64,000 nt of DNA from Schoenoplectus triqueter (taxonomy: Eukaryota; Streptophyta; Magnoliopsida; Poales; Cyperaceae): the NCBI GenBank assembly GCA_964058805.1, contig CAXKVV010002169.1:62001-126000 (forward strand). Direction: 5' to 3'. Positions 9,332 through 20,430 of the stretch are shown one piece after another. The notes under the pieces were generated by a model. The model saw only the letters and a program-made list of their open reading frames with translations, did no database searches and was not told the origin of the DNA. The first letter of the stretch is position 1. Every line of letters begins with the position of its first letter. The position numbers and the translations under genes are program-made.

Positions 9332-12303
9332 TCAAATTTTTAGGAGAAGATTTACACAAATGTCCCAAACACCGTCAAAAATTAGGGGACCCAGCGCGGC
9401 AATCATAATAGGCGCATAAAGCACTACGTAATAAGATATTATGGAGAACACAAACTCGACCCGTACTTGCCAGCCTGAACGTAGCGCAACCTCTGGTACC
9501 TTATTTTGCCAGAGCTGTCTCTTGTCTTGGGGCCTTCTAGCTATTACACCCACGATAAAATTTTGTTGTCGACCATTTCCATCATATTGAAATACGAGAC
9601 CTCCGGCTATAACAACAAGTCCAAGCAACTTGTAGGTCGGAGCTAGGACCACATAAATTGCAAGTGCAAATGATAGAACAGTGCACCTGGATGCCACAAT
9701 AATAAGTGATAGAGCTGAAGAAACAAATTGCTTTTTCAAGCGATAGTCTTCGGAAGTTACCCCGCGGAAGAGGAGCATGATTGTGGAATGGAAGGCCAAC
9801 AAAAAGGCTATGCTATCTAGCATGACAAATGCTTTGAAAGCATGTGCATCCGTTAGTATCGGTGAGCCAGACTCTGGGTCGTCATAAGTGTGATAACCTC
9901 CTGGCATTGTAAACGCAGCAGCAAATGTTGCAGTAGCAATGAGCACAGAGCCCAATCCAATGGTTTGTATTGCTTGCGCAAGCTTTTTATGCTCCTTTTC
10001 TTCATCATCTGTTGGAGTATGATCAGCAACAAACTGATCCCTCCGTGATGAAATACCTTTATAAGCTCCCATCAGTTTCAAGGACTTCCGGATCCAAAAC
10101 CTCATTGGCTGAAATTAAAGAAATCAATAAAATTAATGTTACACGTCTAGATGAGACACACACGTACACTCACATTTTGTTAATGAATTATGGAAAGATC
10201 AACTAATAATTATAAGCCAATTAAAGATGATCGACTGATTATTTGTATAAATTAATGCTGAAATTATACTCCAGAAAAAGTTAAATTTTCTAATCTCTCA
10301 CATATATTACATCATCAATACTTATTTATCATTGATTTTGTTTTAATCTTTTGAACTACTTGAATTCAATGATTCATATATATATTTTCCCTCTTGTCAT
10401 GTAAAGTAATGTATGTTCGTAATATTTATAGATTATTATGTGTTTAATTCTATTATTTATAATAATTATTATTATTGATTTATTTTGTATTTAAAAAAAT
10501 ATATTTATATTTTAATGTGAAAATTTATAAATATATTAAAAATTTATATTTTAATTATTTATTTGAGAACTATGTTGTTTAAACTAAATCTGAGTTAGAA
10601 TTGTCCTAATTTTGGTTGGTTGAAATTGCCAGATAAAATTTTGACTGGAAATTCGCTAGGAATATTAAATAGTAGCTAATTAAATGTCCTATTATAGTTC
10701 ACCTGGTCATTCGGAAAAATTTCTTTGTCGCCGAATGAAGCAATTGCCGCCTGATCCCGTGGAGTTAAGCCCATTTTGTTGAATATATTTAGGGACACTT
10801 CCTTGTCTTCCATTAGCAAGCTAATCATTTTTTCATCTCCAGAGTCAATTGCTAAATGGAGTGGAGTATTTCCATCAATATCTCTAGCATTCTTCAGTGT
10901 TATATGCTTGGAAGTAGTCCTGGTAACCAACCCGGCTGCACCAACACGCTTCTCTTGCACAGCAACATGAAGAAAGTTCCGTCTTTTATCATCTAGGAGC
11001 TCATCAGAATCAGGGCAATGATCCATTATCACTTTAATTACATTAACATGGCCCATTTTTGCAGCTACATGCAGGGGATAAGATCCAGAATGGTCGCAAA
11101 GGTATGCTAATGAATCATCATACTCCAATAAAACTCGCACAATTTTATCATAGCCATATGAGGCGGCAATGTGAAGTGGAGTACTCCCTGTATCATCGGG
11201 CATTTGTGCTAGAAATGGCTTCCATGTTAATAGTTCCTCAGTCATTTCTAGTGACAAATTAAACATACTGTCAAATACATTATTGTATGGGCCATTGTAG
11301 TGTGAAATTAATTAAGGACACACATATATCTAATTCGTTTTCAACGATTCAATTCAAAATAATATATATGTTATTATCAAAATTAATGAATGCAAAGTCG
11401 GATGAAAATATTTACGTTCATCTATTCACCCTTCAGTAATTAACATGCAACATAAGTACAGATATACCGCATTAAAAATTTGGTATTTAATCCGATAATT
11501 TATTGTGACAATTTGTTATACATTGCGACATATATTTTTATCCTAGTTGGTCTGACTGGCCTTTCTCTACCTTTGCTACGCAGGACAGCAACGTGGAGTA
11601 CAGTTTGCCGATGAGGTCCAGCATAAGCTGCGCTAGAGACCTCTGTTCCTTGCAAGCCTTCTATCATCACCTGGACTGCTTTCAGATGTCCCAATGCAGC
11701 TGCCAAGTAAAGCGGCGATATCCCTATCTTGTCCACTACACTTGCCAACCCCGGATCAGCAGAAATCAATGCGCGCGCAACATCTCCACGGTCGTGCCGT
11801 GCTGCCTCATGTAATGCAGTCTCTCCATCCTCGTTTCTAGCCCTCAGTACCTCCTTCATCACAACTTCATGGCCTTCCTCCATTTCTCGGGCAAAATCAA
11901 TCAAGTGTGAAACCATGTCGTTGCTTCCCCTCCATGCAGCACAGTGTAACGGTGTTTCCTGCAGCTTGTTACGAGCTTCTAAAATATATTTCTCTCTACG
12001 CAAGAGCTTTTTTGCTGTGTTCAAGAAGCCAGAGTTGGCTGTGATATGCAGCAGCGAATTACCGGCGGGAGTAACTCCAAGAAAGAAGTCAGGCTCATCA
12101 ATCGCCGCGATGGGCTTAATCGGAACATGTCTATCGTTAGAGGGATCGATGGTTATCTCACTCTGTTGGCCTTGGACACCATTGTCGACCCCAAGTCCCA
12201 AAAGCTCTGCAAAAGATGTCTCATCACCAGTTTTTGCTGCCTGTAGAAGATCATTGTTCATAATTATTCTTTGATGAACTACAGCTACTTCCATGTTGTG
12301 CAA
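9332..12303 (-). CDS. Ankyrin-repeat membrane protein with PGG domain (ITN1/ACD6-like)
   Basis: Three exons, 12303-11571, 11247-10703 and 10108-9332, splice in frame into about 684 residues. Exon 1 and exon 2 carry about nine ankyrin repeats (e.g. ETPLHCAAWRGS, ETALHEAARHD, STPLHIAASYGYD, NTPLHLAIDSGD), roughly residues 80-400. Exon 3 is the PGG domain: TATFAAAFTMPGGY at about 485-498 with PGG at 495-497, then further hydrophobic segments to the end, giving a multi-pass C-terminal membrane region. Proteins of this family sit at the plasma membrane or ER and act in salt, ROS and salicylate-linked defence signalling; the exact role here is inference. The exon 2 acceptor (TCACTAG) is chosen because it joins RSK to EMTEELL in frame. 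Alternative starts lie at 12294 and 12258. No stop or frameshift was found. It is the only apparently intact gene. Confidence 0.9.
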
Positions 12304-12422
12304 TTTACACTTTGAAGGTAGCTAGAAGAAAATTAAGACGGAGTGCAAGGAGGGTTGTTAGTTCTTTGAGGGGTGAGATTAAAGTGCATGGAGTGGTAGA
12401 ATGGTGGGCACTGGATGGATGG

Positions 12423-12429
12423 ATATATA
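12423..12429 (-). promoter_or_regulatory. Candidate TATA box of the ankyrin-PGG gene
   Basis: The minus strand reads TATATAT at 12429-12423, about 120 bp upstream of the ATG, a plausible distance for a core promoter with a 5' UTR of about 90 nt. Confidence 0.4.
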
Positions 12430-12817
12430 CAGAGTTGGGTACGTGTGTTCATAGTACAGATTATCTTTGTTTTATAATATTTTTATTTTTAAATCAAAAA
12501 GAATAATTTAAACACTCAGGAATGATTTTTATATGAAAATTTAGATGGACACTAAATTTTATATATTAAAAAATTAATTAATTTTTACATATGTAAAAAA
12601 TCACTTGATTTAACTATAACGAATCATTAAAAAATATATTTTTTTAATTATCTAAAAATAATAATTCTAAAAAATATATATAATTTAGTATCCAATTAGA
12701 TTTTTATATAAAAATTATTTTGAACAATTTATATAACAATTTAGATCATTCTTTTTGATTTAAATATGAAAAAGCAATATATAGTACAAAGGCGATCTGT
12801 ATGATGACCATATGGAT
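12430..12817. other. Promoter-side AT-rich DNA; no gene seen
   Basis: A/T-rich with several CTAAATTTTATAT/AAAAATTATTT words. It is upstream of the ankyrin gene; no element was recognised. Confidence 0.5.
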
Positions 12818-13101
12818 TAATAATATAAAAAATAAAAATATACATATTTAGTTTTTTTCCCGGATCCGCAAAGCATTAAGCCGTTAACATCTCTATCTCT
12901 GAAATTTTCTTTTCTATCTTACTTGTCTTCTGGATTCTTCTCTCTTCAGTGGTTACGGATTAATATTATAAAAATATACATATTTAGTTTTTTTTTCCTC
13001 AGATCCGCAAAGCATTAAGCCATTAACATCTCGATCCTCGTTTATCTCTGAAATTTACTTTTCTATCTTACTTGTCTTCTGGATTCTTCTCTCTTCAGTG
13101 G
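12818..13101. repeat. Tandem duplication, unit about 140 bp
   Basis: The unit runs from ATTAATAT…ATACATATTTAG through CCGCAAAGCATTAAGCC(G/A)TT to TCTGGATTCTTCTCTCTTCA and GTGGT. The first copy is about 12818-12956 and the second 12958-13101. They differ by a few substitutions and small indels. Confidence 0.9.
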
Positions 13102-13206
13102 TACTCTTTTCCTTTTATTTTATACTTTTACTTTATTTTTATTTTTTTACTTTAATTTGTGCCTCTTGCTATGCTCCATTTCATCAACCACCACATACAC
13201 ACGGAC

Positions 13207-13884
13207 TAGGGATGTTAATAAAGTTTCAGGTCCGTTCAGTCTGTCCGGATCCATCCGACTCGGCAGTTGACCTGCTCGGTCCGGAGATAAAACGGGTAGG
13301 ACCGGACTGAGCTAAAGTACGGGCTGGATGGGTACAGATTTAAGGTGAGCCCCGTCCGTCCGACCTGTAGTATAAATAAATTTTAATAATGTATTGATAT
13401 ATGTTGTATATATAATTATATATTGAATCAATAATTTATTTTATTTATTTATTTATAAATCTTAATATAATATTATCCCTTAAATTATATAATAACATTA
13501 GTTATTAATATTTACATATACATTTGTGTTATGAAAATATCGATATATCGATATATTAGATATTTAATTATCATATTAATATTTTATATTTTCATTAGAG
13601 ATGTACAAAATATAAACTTAATTAAATTTAATAATTATTTTTAAAGGTATAATATAATTAAGAAGAGAGAAATATTTAATCAAAGAAAAAATTAATTGAT
13701 TATGCAACAATTCAGACATAAATGGGTACGGACGGATAAACCCGTAAAACACTATGGATGGATCAGACCAACAATTTTAGACTCAAAAACAAAAACCGAA
13801 TAGACTGGTCTAACAATTTTAAAGGACAAATCAAACTCCAAATTTAGCACAAATTCAATCCTAGTCTACTCATTACCATCACTA
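13207..13884. mobile_element. Non-autonomous hAT element with perfect 8-bp target duplication
   Basis: Ends TAGGGATGTTAAT (left) and, in reverse complement, TAGTGATGGTAAT (right) are imperfect terminal inverted repeats. The flanks are ACACGGAC on both sides (13199-13206 and 13885-13892), an 8-bp target duplication typical of hAT. Subterminal GC-rich words (GGTCCG, CGGTCC, GGACGG) sit near the left end. No transposase remains in its 678 bp. Confidence 0.85.
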
Positions 13885-13892
13885 ACACGGAC

Positions 13893-14246
13893 TCCAATAG
13901 TTTTACTTTTTAGAGGCACTCATTACCATCACTAACATAGACATTTTTCTATTACCTTTAATTATTCATTTAATCATCTTCTATCACTTACAATTTTATT
14001 CTCTTCCTTCAATCATCTTCTACTTCACGTTTATTTTCTACTTTAATTTACGATCAGTCCATACGATTCCTTGTTCCAAGTGCAAATCTTGCAGCTGAGA
14101 GGTTCGTTCTTTCTACGCGTCATCTTCTATATTAAGAGTCCAATAAAATTTTATTCGAAATGGATGCTCAAAAGTAAAACCGGTTTTAAAAGATAGTGAC
14201 ATTATTAAAATTTTGACGACATATTCAGAAATAGTTATTAATAAAA
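13893..14246. other. Intergenic; no gene seen
   Basis: C/T-rich and A/T-rich sequence. The words CTCATTACCATCACTAACA at the hAT right end recur about 50 bp further on (13919-13938), suggesting a small local duplication. Confidence 0.5.
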
Positions 14247-14715
14247 CTAGCTATATACCCGCGCGTTGCAGCAGCTCTTTTATTTAAACATTAAAACATT
14301 ATAAGATAAAAAAATTCATATTTATCTAATATTAAATTATAAATTCATCAAATTATAGAGAAAAGCTATAATAAAGACTATATTTAATCTTGGATGAGAT
14401 TTTTGCATAATATGAGTTAATGATTCATGATTTTTATGGCAAAAAAAATAATTTATTCTAACATATATTATCACCATTAATTTCTACCAAATATACACAA
14501 GGTTGCTAAATAAAAAAAATAATATTATGAAAATAATAATATATAAGGGAAATAAATGGAGGGAAAGAGGGGATCAATGGATGCGATCACATACGTTCGA
14601 TCAATCAAAAATAAATATTATCCGTCTAGTTGAGGGATAAAATTGATATAATAAAAAATTACCATGATAAAAAATGGACCCTCCAATTCTTAGATGCTTT
14701 ATATAATAGTATAGA
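14247..14715 (-). mobile_element. Non-autonomous Helitron
   Basis: On the minus strand the element starts TCTATACTATTATAT (14715 leftward) and ends GCAACGCGCGGGTATATAGC plus TAG (14247). It is inserted between host A (14716) and T (14246), the canonical A|T Helitron target. The GC-rich words just before the CTAG end fit the usual 3' terminal structure. At 469 bp it has no Rep/helicase. Confidence 0.85.
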
Positions 14716-14810
14716 TATTATTTCTAAAAACAAAGAAAAAAATTACAAATCTATTGGTAACTCTTTATAAATGGTTCCCAGCCGGAACCGTTTCTAAAGA
14801 GTTACTCTTA

Positions 14811-15086
14811 GAGCATCCACATCCCATTGTTAATTTGACTGTCAAATCTCATTTGACAATTGTCATTTAAATTTCAGGGATGCAGAGACTAGACAAAATT
14901 AGATAATTATCTAAATTTGACAGTCCATTTGACAAGCCACGTTAGCGTAGGAGCAGAAAATTAATTACGAAAGTGTCATTTTGACAATTTCATTCTATTC
15001 AGGGATGTCACTCTTAAAATGAATTGTCAATTTGATGACGTGGCATAAAAAATTAATTTTAACAATCGACACCGATGCAGATGCTC
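14811..15086. mobile_element. Tourist-like (PIF/Harbinger) MITE, copy 1
   Basis: Terminal inverted repeats GAGCATCCACATC / GATGCAGATGCTC are flanked by TTA on both sides (14808-14810, 15087-15089), the usual 3-bp target duplication. Length 276 bp. A second copy of 275 bp lies at 36388. Confidence 0.9.
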
Positions 15087-15554
15087 TTATTGGCTTCTGC
15101 GAATTTTTTTTTGTAAAGCAAATCTTTAGAGTCGGTTTTCCATTAATAACTAATTTTAAATGAATCTTTAGAGACGGTTTTCTAGGATCGGTTATTAATA
15201 GAAAATCGACTCCAAAGGACCCTTTAGAATCAGTTTTTAATTAATAACTGATTTTAAAGGTTCTTTTAATTAGAACCAATTGTTAATTAAAAGTTGATTC
15301 TAAAAGATTTAATAATTTAGGGTTTCTCTTCTCCATTGACACATATTTTTCATTTTGTTTTCCACAGCTACACCCCTTACTGCTTAATCTCCAGCTGCAC
15401 CCATCTTCTGATTTTTTTTCTCTAATTAAGGTTCTTCTTCTTCCCATTATTTGTGACTAATTTTTATTTCTAGCTATATATATATGTTCTATAAATAGCT
15501 ATTAATTTGTATTAATTGCATAAAATTAATTAATTAATAATATATATAGAGTTA

Positions 15555-15950
15555 GATTATTGTGAAATCATTTACATTTCGAGGTCAAGTGCATATGGCT
15601 CAAATTTTATCGTAACACGTTTGAAATTTAAAATTATCATTCTCATTAAATTCTCATATAAAAATATTAGGGGATACAAAATTTTGGGGTATTTAAAATT
15701 TTCTAAGTATTTGTTTTGAATTTTTAAAAATCAGCACTAAAATAATAATAAAATATTGAATTATTGTTGCTGATTTTCAAAAATCTAAAAAAAATACATA
15801 AAAAATTCAAAATAACTCAAACTTTTGTATCCCTCGATATTTTGATATGAATAATTTAATGAGAATGATAATTTTAAATTTTAGACATGTTACGATAAAA
15901 TTTGATTCGTATGTATTTGGTCTCCAAATGCAAACGTTTTCACAATAGCT
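15555..15950. mobile_element. Foldback element, terminal inverted repeats of about 150 bp
   Basis: The left arm begins ATTGTGAAATCATTTACATT. The right arm in reverse complement begins ATTGTGAAAACGTTTGCATT. Both then share TTTTATCGTAACA and AATTATCATTCTCATTAAAT. It lies inside the CACTA remnant, with TA-rich repeats on both sides. Confidence 0.85.
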
Positions 15951-15953
15951 TAT

Positions 15954-15989
<36 letters not shown>

Positions 15990-16900
15990 GATAATATCGT
16001 CATATAGTACAAATTATTGAAACTTAAATTAATTTAGGTCGGTACTCGTTCCGGATTAATTTAATAGGGATTAATCTCAAATAATCTCCGATTTGAGATT
16101 ATTTTTTGAATACTTTATCTCATTTAAGATAGTGAACATACAATAGCTGCAATTTGGTGTTTGAGAAGAATTCAATTAATATTTCTCTATTATTTCAACA
16201 GGTATGTACGTATATGAAAATGAACGTTGGCGTACTTAGGAAGTTTAGTGAAAATGCTACCGATTTTTTTCTCAAATACCAAATTGATTAGTGTATGTTC
16301 ACTAATGAGATTAAATATTAAAAAGTGAGTTAGATGGTTGATTGACCCAAAACTTTATGTTAAACTCGTTTCAAAAATCAAACCGACTCTAAATTTTAAA
16401 CGCTAAATCAAGGAATTTTTTTTAGTAGTCCGACACTAAAAATATGTAAAATATTAATTTTTTTTGTTAGTCTCACCACTCATTTCCCCAACAAGAACAT
16501 AATTTTTTTAATGAAATTGAGGAGTTCAAGGATATGATAAGGAAAAAGGATTAGCACGCAGGTGCAGTCTTAGAAAGACAATCTAATTTCATTGAATTAA
16601 GTAATGATTTTAATGAATCAAGTGATGATGAAAGCTCTTAGAATACCTTATGAATCCCACGACTAGATGGCTTGGCGTCTGTGTATTTTGAATTAAATAT
16701 TTTATAAATAAAATATTTATTGTTATATATTATAATTTTATTTGTTTGTGTTGCAAAAGCGATGACAACCATTTATGAACTTTTGATGGCTAAAATTAAG
16801 AAGCTCGAAGAGATAATCAATCATCACATCTGATTACTTTTTAAATTTAAAATGTTATGTAAATTTGTTTAGAAAAAAAATGAGACTTATGTTATTTGTA

Positions 16901-17150
16901 CACATTGCAACGTCTTGCTAAAAAAAATCGCTTTTTGTGCAAGGTAATAATGTCCTAGTCCGCCGACATGTCTTTTCTTGATTGAGTTCACGAAGGTGTT
17001 CGGCTACAAGGGCACTACGTACATGAACATGACAGACATCATCCGGCTTTTTAAGGTTAATTGGCTCTAAATATCTCGATTCTATTTATTTTCTGTATAA
17101 ATTTTTTTGAAACATAATATTTCTTTAAAATTTTGATAATTTGACAAATA
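16901..17150 (+). other. Short coding-like fragment, unrecognised
   Basis: At 16985-17055 one plus-strand frame reads FTKVFGYKGTTYMNMTDIIR, unlike its AT-rich surroundings. I do not recognise the family; it may be a captured exon or transposon coding sequence. Confidence 0.25.
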
Positions 17151-17289
17151 ATTATTGTATACATGTAGGTTTTCTTAGATATGTGCAATCAATATTTTTA
17201 CTGACTGTCTATTCAAAATTTTAAGTTCTTTTTCAAACTTCTCTTTGTACGTTTACTCCAGTCGAATTAAATCAAAGTCGACGATAATA
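17151..17289 (+). repeat. 139-bp direct repeat, left copy
   Basis: This matches 20125-20263 with about five substitutions and no length difference (from ATTATTGTATACATGT to GTCGACGATAATA). The pair brackets the PMD element; the left copy is about 70 bp from its left end. Confidence 0.95.
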
Positions 17290-17361
17290 ATGCAGATTTT
17301 TTTTATTTTAGTAAATAAAATAAATAAATATAGCAAATTTACCACCTCTCTCCTCACTTTT

Positions 17362-20120
17362 GTGTTTATAGCCAGATCCGAGTTTGAAACTCGGGTCCGG
17401 TTTTTTTTACACAGAAACGAAAGAAAAAAAACCCGGACCCAAGTTTCAAACTCGGGTCCGGGTAAATCCTTTTTTTTTACGTTTTCAAAATTATGAAGTT
17501 TGTTAGTTATTATGTTATATGAAATTAATTATGTTATGTAAATGATTATTATGTGATATGAAATTATATTGGATAAATGATTATTATGTTATATAAAAAT
17601 TATTATTATTTTTCTATTGTTAATGATTTAAAAATTATTATGGTAATGTAAAAAATTGATATAAAGTCAATATAAAGAACAGTCGATGTAAAAATATATA
17701 TAAGAACAGTCTAAAAAAGTCGATACAAATAACAGTCTAAAAAAATACATCAACGCCTACGAAACATCCTTCAAATGAGAGACGGACTATACATGTCTCT
17801 CGGCTGAATTTCACGGTGAGTAATACTCCGCCCAATCAATATTTTGCCCCTCACCGCCTCCCGACATGTGCTTGTCCTTACGGTAAGTCAATTTCTGCTG
17901 GTAATCAATCGACGCCGGCGGAGGAACCTGCTGGAAAAGACCGAACTGCCGCATGACTCTATTTGGATAATGATTATCAACCATCCAGAAATGAATCATC
18001 CACACACGACACTTCGAACTGCATAAGTACACCCCAAGGCAAATGAAATTCATGTATCAATTGAATTACATATATTTTATTGATTTTAGAAACTTACAAA
18101 TTAAAATGCATGTAGTACACCCAAGACAAGTCATCGTGGTAGGCACTGTACGGCGTCCAATTGACGCTGTCATCTTGTAAATTCTCGAATTGATCCTGAA
18201 AGTGCCCGGGTCCTCTATGTCGCGGCGTGTACTTGAACAAGTGTCGGGTCGCCCATTTGACACCATATGGAGGCCGTAATTGAGGGTCGGGACCGCCAAG
18301 TGGAGACTCCTCAGTTCTACACCCGCACCATCAATAAAATATGAACAAAATATGATTTTTTCCATTGAGGTGAGTAATAATGATTTACCTCGGTCTCCCG
18401 ATCGGGAATTATGTCCACGACCACATCTGAAGTAGGAGCACTGGTCCGGCTATGCAATCGGCCGGCTCCAGACATGACCGATAGAGGTTAAAATACAAGT
18501 AAGAGAGCACCGTCTGCCCCCAGTTATAGCCTTCCTCCGGTACATTGAGCAAGTTGTCAAGAAATGTCAAGTACGCCGCTGGCATCGAGTCTGCACTGTT
18601 GTTCGGGAACATCACGGTCCTGAACAAATCCAAACAAAACGCTCGTGTGTACTTATCAAAAAAAGTTAATACTCTTGTGTACCTACAAAATAAATTCATG
18701 AACGGTATAAAATTTATAGTAAAAATTATACCATTTGACGGTGTCGTCATCGGAGTTGGGAGGCAACTCTTGAAAATGTTTACGCAAACACGAGAACCAA
18801 ATACCAAATGTTGAGAAATGAGTGTACTTGTTCTCTTCCCCCCTATTCTTGATCTTAAACGGTCACAAGTTATCGGTGATGTTGTCATAACTGTATGGAT
18901 CAGCATCCAACCCAAGGAGCATCTCCACCGTCTCGCTCCAATCATCGTCAATCACCCATGTTATTGGTTTTCCTGTATTGTTTGAATTTGCAAAATCAGA
19001 TTAGTAGACTTCCAAAAAAATATAAAATAATATATTAAAAATTTAAAATACCTCTGATAGATAATCCCCATAGACAACACACGTCCTCTAGCGTCACCGT
19101 CAGCTCGCCGACTGGTAGATGAAATGTCGACGTCTCTGATCGCCACCTCTCAACAAGCGCAGTCAGGAGTGATTTATCTAACTGACAATCACTCATAATT
19201 GCCATCTGGTACAAACCCAGTTGATGTAGATATGAATCCATCTGCGCATTGTATGGTATTTTCGGATGATGTGCGTTCAAACGGAGAGTGCTATGAGGCT
19301 GTAAAAATTATTTTGTTACGTACGACATGCTAAAATTATAAAGTATATTTTTTTCCATATTATACGATAAAGAATACTTACATCGGTTCTGACCCTATGC
19401 GACCTATGTTTATTTTCGGGCACGACAAGCAGTTGCGGATACTCCATTTTTCACTATAATTATTTAAAAAAATTATAATTTTGGTATAATTTTTGTATAA
19501 TTTGTAATAGCTCGGTATAATTTGGTATAATTGAACAATTTCACATAATTAACCAATGTACATATAATTAATAGTATTTGACTAAATTTAATCTAACAAA
19601 TTTAAAATAATTAGCCTCATTGGTGTTAATACACAATTAAACTAATTACAACAACATATTTCAAAATTAACATAAAAAATCAACATAAATCAACTAAATC
19701 AAACTATATTAACTATATTTCAATTATCACTATAATTATACTAATTAAATCTATCAAAATTACTAATTTTAATAAATTCGGATTTAAATTTAAAATCAAA
19801 AATTACCTTCAAAATGACGATCAAATTGACGAATCGACGGGTTTTTCCGACTCTCCTTCTAACGATAAAAAGTTTCGCACAAACGGTTTATAAATTGGAG
19901 CAAAAATGAATTAGATCTAAAAAGTTGGGGGAACAAATTTCATATTTTTTGAAGAGAGGAGAAGGGAGGGGAGAGATGGGAGAGAGAAGGGAGAGGGAGT
20001 TGCTGTAAACTGAAATGGGGCAGCTGGACCCGAGTTTGAAACTCGGTCCGTATTTTTTTTTACGTTTCCAAAAAAAAAAACTCGGACTCAAGTTTCAAAC
20101 TCGGGTCTGACTATAAACTC
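17362..20120 (-). mobile_element. Mutator-like PMD element with palindromic terminal inverted repeats
   Basis: The ends are inverted repeats of about 95 bp. The left starts GTGTTTATAGCCAGATCCGA at 17362; the right, in reverse complement from 20120, starts GAGTTTATAGTCAGACCCGA. Each end contains two self-complementary blocks built on CCCGAGTTTGAAACTCGGG, separated by a T- or A-rich spacer: 17378-17394, 17437-17457, 20027-20048 and 20086-20106. Inside is a minus-strand plant mobile domain gene. Plant mobile domains are known in Mutator-type and related elements and in the MAIN family. No 9-11 bp target duplication is evident. Confidence 0.8.
17811..19447 (-). pseudogene. Plant mobile domain (PMD) protein, two in-frame stops
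   Basis: Six exons can be assembled with matching splice phases: 19447-19382, 19298-19052, 18972-18732, 18682-18389, 18316-18098 and 18018-17811. Diagnostic stretches are LLTALVERWRSETSTFHLPV and GELTVTLEDVCCLWGLSI (exon 2), FLDNLLNVPEEGYNWG and GPVLLLQMWSW (exon 4), PPYGVKWATRH (exon 5), and HYPNRVMRQFGLFQQVPPP (exon 6), all typical of PF10536-type domains. Two in-frame stops break it: TGA at 18865-18863 after DNITDNL, and TAA at 18411-18409 directly before FPIGRP. No frameshift was needed. The family includes MAIN-like nuclear proteins of Arabidopsis and transposon-borne copies. The enclosing terminal repeats mark this as the transposon-borne type. It is probably inactive, unless the stops are sequencing errors. 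Confidence 0.85.
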
Positions 20121-20124
20121 AAAA

Positions 20125-20263
20125 ATTATTGTATACATGTAGATTTTCTTTGATATGTGCAATCAATATTTCTACTGACCGTCTATTCAAAATTTCAAGT
20201 TCTTTTTCAAACTTCTCTTTGTACGTTTACTCCAGTCGAATTAAATCAAAGTCGACGATAATA
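20125..20263 (+). repeat. 139-bp direct repeat, right copy
   Basis: This begins 5 bp after the right end of the PMD element and runs straight into the histone H4-like fragment. See the left copy at 17151. Confidence 0.95.
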
Positions 20264-20264
20264 G

Positions 20265-20430
20265 TGGGTCTAGGCAAAGGGAGGCGCCAAGCATCACAGG
20301 AAAGTGCTCTGAGATAACATTTAGGGCATCACCAAACCCACCATCTGCCACGACGTGAACTACACCAAGCATGTTAGGAGGAAAATGTTGACCGCCATGG
20401 ACATGGTCTATGCACTACTTCTTTTCTCCT
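20265..20430 (+). pseudogene. Histone H4 pseudogene, internally deleted
   Basis: In one plus-strand frame the sequence reads GAKHHRKVL, stop, DNI, stop, GITKPTIC, then directly VNYTKHVRRKMLTAMDMVYAL. These match the H4 segments [21 protein letters not shown] and [20 protein letters not shown]. The piece just upstream (GLGKG) is shifted by 2 nt. The central H4 fold between the two segments (about 35-40 residues) is missing, and there are two stops. No intron interrupts it, but H4 genes are often intronless, so a processed origin cannot be inferred from that alone. Sequence from 20430 to 20529 has an open frame (PTMVTPAVPQISSQHC) that I do not recognise. Confidence 0.8.

Larger units (their letters stand above)
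14740..16900 (+). mobile_element. Degraded CACTA (En/Spm) element, 5' part
   Basis: Between 15110 and 15310 there are repeated subterminal words (GTCGGTTTTC, GACGGTTTTC, TCGGTTATTAATAG), as in CACTA elements. About 300 bp at 16035-16345 is clearly homologous to 62525-62830 of the second CACTA copy: both share ATACTTT(A/G)TCTCATTTA, TACGTATATGAAAAT and GTTGGCGTACT. In the second copy this region leads into a transposase-associated exon. A Tourist-like MITE (14811-15086) and a foldback (15555-15950) have inserted into it. A CACTA terminus was not identified, so the limits are approximate. Short coding-like pieces near 16760-16830 remain unassigned. Confidence 0.6.

Noticed and set aside
11593..12274. 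Plus-strand open frames opposite the ankyrin exon
   Set aside because: Mirror frames of a real minus-strand coding exon.
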